A stretch of 64,000 nt of DNA, from the NCBI GenBank assembly GCA_041906465.1, contig JAYRJE010000012.1:62001-126000 (forward strand), in the 5' to 3' direction. Position numbers and translations under genes: made by a program. This document shows positions 62,333 to 64,000 of this stretch, piece after piece (position 1 is the first letter of the stretch; each line of letters starts with the position of its first letter). This DNA is from Didemnitutus sp041906465 (GTDB lineage Bacteria > Verrucomicrobiota > Verrucomicrobiia > Opitutales > Opitutaceae). Under the pieces are notes generated by a model. It was not told where the DNA came from and did no database searches. It saw only the letters and a program-made list of their open reading frames with translations.

Positions 62333-63478
62333 TCAGTAAGCTTCGCGATAGATGCGCTCCGCGTCGGCCGCGGTGACTTCGCGCGGATTGTTTTTCAGCA
62401 GGCGCGTGACCTTCATCGATTCGACCGCGAGACGCGGCAGATCCGCCTCGGGCACGCCGACGTCGCGCAGGCGTTGCGGAATGCCGCAATTGCGCGAGAG
62501 CTCCGCGAGGCGGCGCAGGCCAGCCTCAGCCGTCGCGAGCGCGGTCGATTCACGCGGCACGCCGAGCGCGACCGCGATGTCGGCGTAACGCTCGGGCATC
62601 GCGGGCAAATTGAAACGAAACACGGCCGGCATGAGCAGCGAGTTCGCGACGCCGTGCGCCACGCGGTATTCGCCGCCGAGCGGATACGACAGCGCGTGCA
62701 CCGCCGCGGTGTTCACCGGGCCGAGACACAGGCCGCCGTAAAGCGCGCCGAGCATGACGTCGGCGCGCGCGGTGCGATTTGAGCCGTCGCGCACCGCGGT
62801 CTCGATGCTGCGGCCGATGCGGCGGATGCCTTCGAGGGCATAGACGTCCACGATCGGATGCGCGTGCTTGTTCGCGTAGGCTTCCATGCAGTGGACGAGC
62901 GCGTCGATGCCGGACGCGGCCGTGACCGGCGGCGGCATCGAGTGCGTGGGTTCCGGATCGCAAATCGCGAGATCGGGCACGAGGTGCGGGCTGATCACGC
63001 CTTTCTTCAGACGCTCCGCTTCGTCGAGGAGAATGGCGGCCGGCGACACGTCGGCGCCCGTGCCCGCGGTCGTGGCGATGGCCACGAGCGGCAACGAACG
63101 CGCCTTCAGCAAACCGATGCCGAACACCGCACGCACGTCCTCGCGACCGTCGTAAAGCGCGGCGACCAGCTTCGACACATCGAGCGGACTGCCGCCGCCG
63201 AATCCGACGACGACATCGGGGCGAAACTCGCGCGCGGCGGCGACGACTTGCTCGAACAACGCGATCTCGGGTTCGCGATCGACGCGTTCGCAGACGGCGA
63301 GTTCGATGCCGCCGGCGCGCCACGCGGCGAAGAGCGCGGATTGCGCGGCCGCGACTTGCGGGCTCGTGACGACGAAGACGCGTTTCCAGCCTTGGCGGCC
63401 GAATTCCTCGGGGGCGACGCGGCTGGTGCCGTCGCCGAAGATGATGCGCTTGGGTTGTTGCAGGATCAGGGTGTTCAT
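62333..63478 (-). CDS. Iron-containing alcohol dehydrogenase
   Basis: The ATG at 63478, overlapping the sulfatase stop (ATGA), gives 381 residues. It shows VVGFGGGSPLDVSKL (NAD binding), ATTAGTGADVSPAAIL and the metal-site segment GIDALVHCMEAYANKHAHPI. YRVAHGVANSLLMPAVFRFN also matches. Members reduce or oxidise short alcohols or aldehydes such as lactaldehyde or glycolaldehyde, which arise in sugar-acid or deoxy-sugar catabolism. It is followed by a DapA-like aldolase, so it may handle the aldehyde that aldolase releases. Confidence 0.93.
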   Translation of the reverse strand: MNTLILQQPKRIIFGDGTSRVAPEEFGRQGWKRVFVVTSPQVAAAQSALFAAWRAGGIELAVCERVDREPEIALFEQVVAAAREFRPDVVVGFGGGSPLDVSKLVAALYDGREDVRAVFGIGLLKARSLPLVAIATTAGTGADVSPAAILLDEAERLKKGVISPHLVPDLAICDPEPTHSMPPPVTAASGIDALVHCMEAYANKHAHPIVDVYALEGIRRIGRSIETAVRDGSNRTARADVMLGALYGGLCLGPVNTAAVHALSYPLGGEYRVAHGVANSLLMPAVFRFNLPAMPERYADIAVALGVPRESTALATAEAGLRRLAELSRNCGIPQRLRDVGVPEADLPRLAVESMKVTRLLKNNPREVTAADAERIYREAY

Positions 63479-64000
63479 TTGTTGAAAGGATTGGTGAGGT
63501 CGCCCGGCGGGGGCGGCGCGACATTGCGGTCGCCGGCGGATTGAAAGCGCGGATTGCGCGTCATTTCCTGCGCGCCAACTTCGCGGCGCCACGTCCGCAA
63601 GCGCCGCGCGAGATCCGCGCAGCGCGCGGGTTCGGCGGCGGCGAGGTTCGTGGTTTCGCCCGGATCGTTTTCCAGGTCGTAAAGCTCGTAAGGCGGACCG
63701 TCCGTCGCGCCGCCGATGGTGCGATCGAACCACTCGATCAGTTTCCATCGGCCGCAACGAATGGCGCCGCACGGCGCGATGCCGAGGTGATGATAATGCG
63801 GATAATGCCAGCAGAGTTCCGCGCGCGCGGGCGCGCTCGGCCGGCCTTGCTCGACCGTGGCGCGCAGCGAAATGCCGTCCTGCCCATCGGTGGCGCGGCC
63901 CGTGCAAAAATCGACGATCGTGTTGAACACATCCGCGCCAAACACCGGCCCGTGGCAGCGTCCGCCGCGAATCCGACCGGGCAGGTGGAAAATCAGCGGC
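63475..64000 (-). CDS. Sulfatase, C-terminal part (runs off the window)
   Basis: The frame is open to the window edge: PLIFHLPGRIRGGRCHGPVF continues into FGADVFNTIVDFC, then AIRCGRWKLIEWFDRTIGG and YELYDLENDPGETTNLAA, the typical C-terminal part of arylsulfatases. The catalytic Cys motif lies outside the window. It overlaps the iron alcohol dehydrogenase start by four bases (ATGA), so sulfate removal and sugar-acid catabolism are translated together. Confidence 0.9.
   Translation of the reverse strand, partial: PLIFHLPGRIRGGRCHGPVFGADVFNTIVDFCTGRATDGQDGISLRATVEQGRPSAPARAELCWHYPHYHHLGIAPCGAIRCGRWKLIEWFDRTIGGATDGPPYELYDLENDPGETTNLAAAEPARCADLARRLRTWRREVGAQEMTRNPRFQSAGDRNVAPPPPGDLTNPFNK

Overview
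The window reads as GC-rich (about 65 percent by eye) DNA from a Gram-negative bacterium, most likely Verrucomicrobiota and probably Opitutaceae. The support is indirect. There is a TonB-dependent receptor, several Tat-exported Gfo/Idh/MocA oxidoreductases, three formylglycine-type sulfatases (one cut by the window edge), a CE15 glucuronoyl esterase, exported sialidase-like propellers, a DUF5069 protein and an orphan ADOP permease. Most genes start behind a pyrimidine-rich leader rather than a Shine-Dalgarno sequence. No 16S rRNA, tRNA or CRISPR was found, so the assignment is inference.

Layout. (1) 1-4.2 kb, plus: end of a GH3 glycosidase, a sulfatase, an SSS symporter and a tiny two-helix membrane protein. 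(2) 4.2-11.2 kb, minus: a helical-repeat protein, a large exported beta-helix protein and an octaheme cytochrome-TPR lipoprotein. (3) 11.2-12.8 kb: a decayed patch with a truncated tyrosine recombinase and a small gene broken by a 3 x 20 bp tandem repeat. (4) 23.7 down to 12.8 kb, minus: a tightly packed run of DapA-like aldolase, two Gfo/Idh oxidoreductases, a TIM-barrel glycosidase-like protein, an MFS transporter, a 50-residue ORF, a large sensor protein that has lost its kinase core, and a CheY-like receiver. (5) 23.9-27.8 kb, plus: beta-helix protein, amidohydrolase, GT2 and ApbE. (6) 31.8 down to 27.8 kb, minus: DoxX-like, Gfo/Idh, discoidin-like and GT39-like proteins. (7) 32.0-40.5 kb, plus: NTF2-like protein, sulfatase, a glycerol locus in which glpF and glpK are broken while glpD is intact, and an ADOP permease. 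(8) 53.4 down to 40.5 kb, minus: a ten-gene run of oxidoreductase, VOC protein, GltS-type carrier, esterase, Gfo/Idh, two sialidase-like proteins, CE15 esterase, DUF5069 protein and an FGE-sialidase-MORN fusion. (9) 56.4-53.6 kb, minus: TonB receptor. (10) 64.0 down to 56.6 kb, minus: partial sulfatase, iron alcohol dehydrogenase, DapA-like aldolase, PdxA homologue, LamG/beta-propeller protein and a DUF1537 four-carbon acid sugar kinase.

How they fit together. The receptor, sulfatases, CE15 esterase and other exported proteins suggest attack on a sulfated or uronate-containing, esterified polysaccharide. The Gfo/Idh, 3-hydroxyisobutyrate-type, DapA-like, PdxA and DUF1537 enzymes suggest catabolism of the resulting sugar acids, possibly ending in dihydroxyacetone phosphate. 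A TGAAATAA-type half-site recurs in three AT-rich intergenic regions (23.8, 31.9 and 56.5 kb), including a perfect 19-bp palindrome at 56628-56646, and may be a shared operator. The strongest anomalies are the kinase-less hybrid sensor, the lesions in glpF and glpK, and the repeat-broken remnant beside the truncated integrase. I found no convincing wholly new system such as a novel defence or mobile module.
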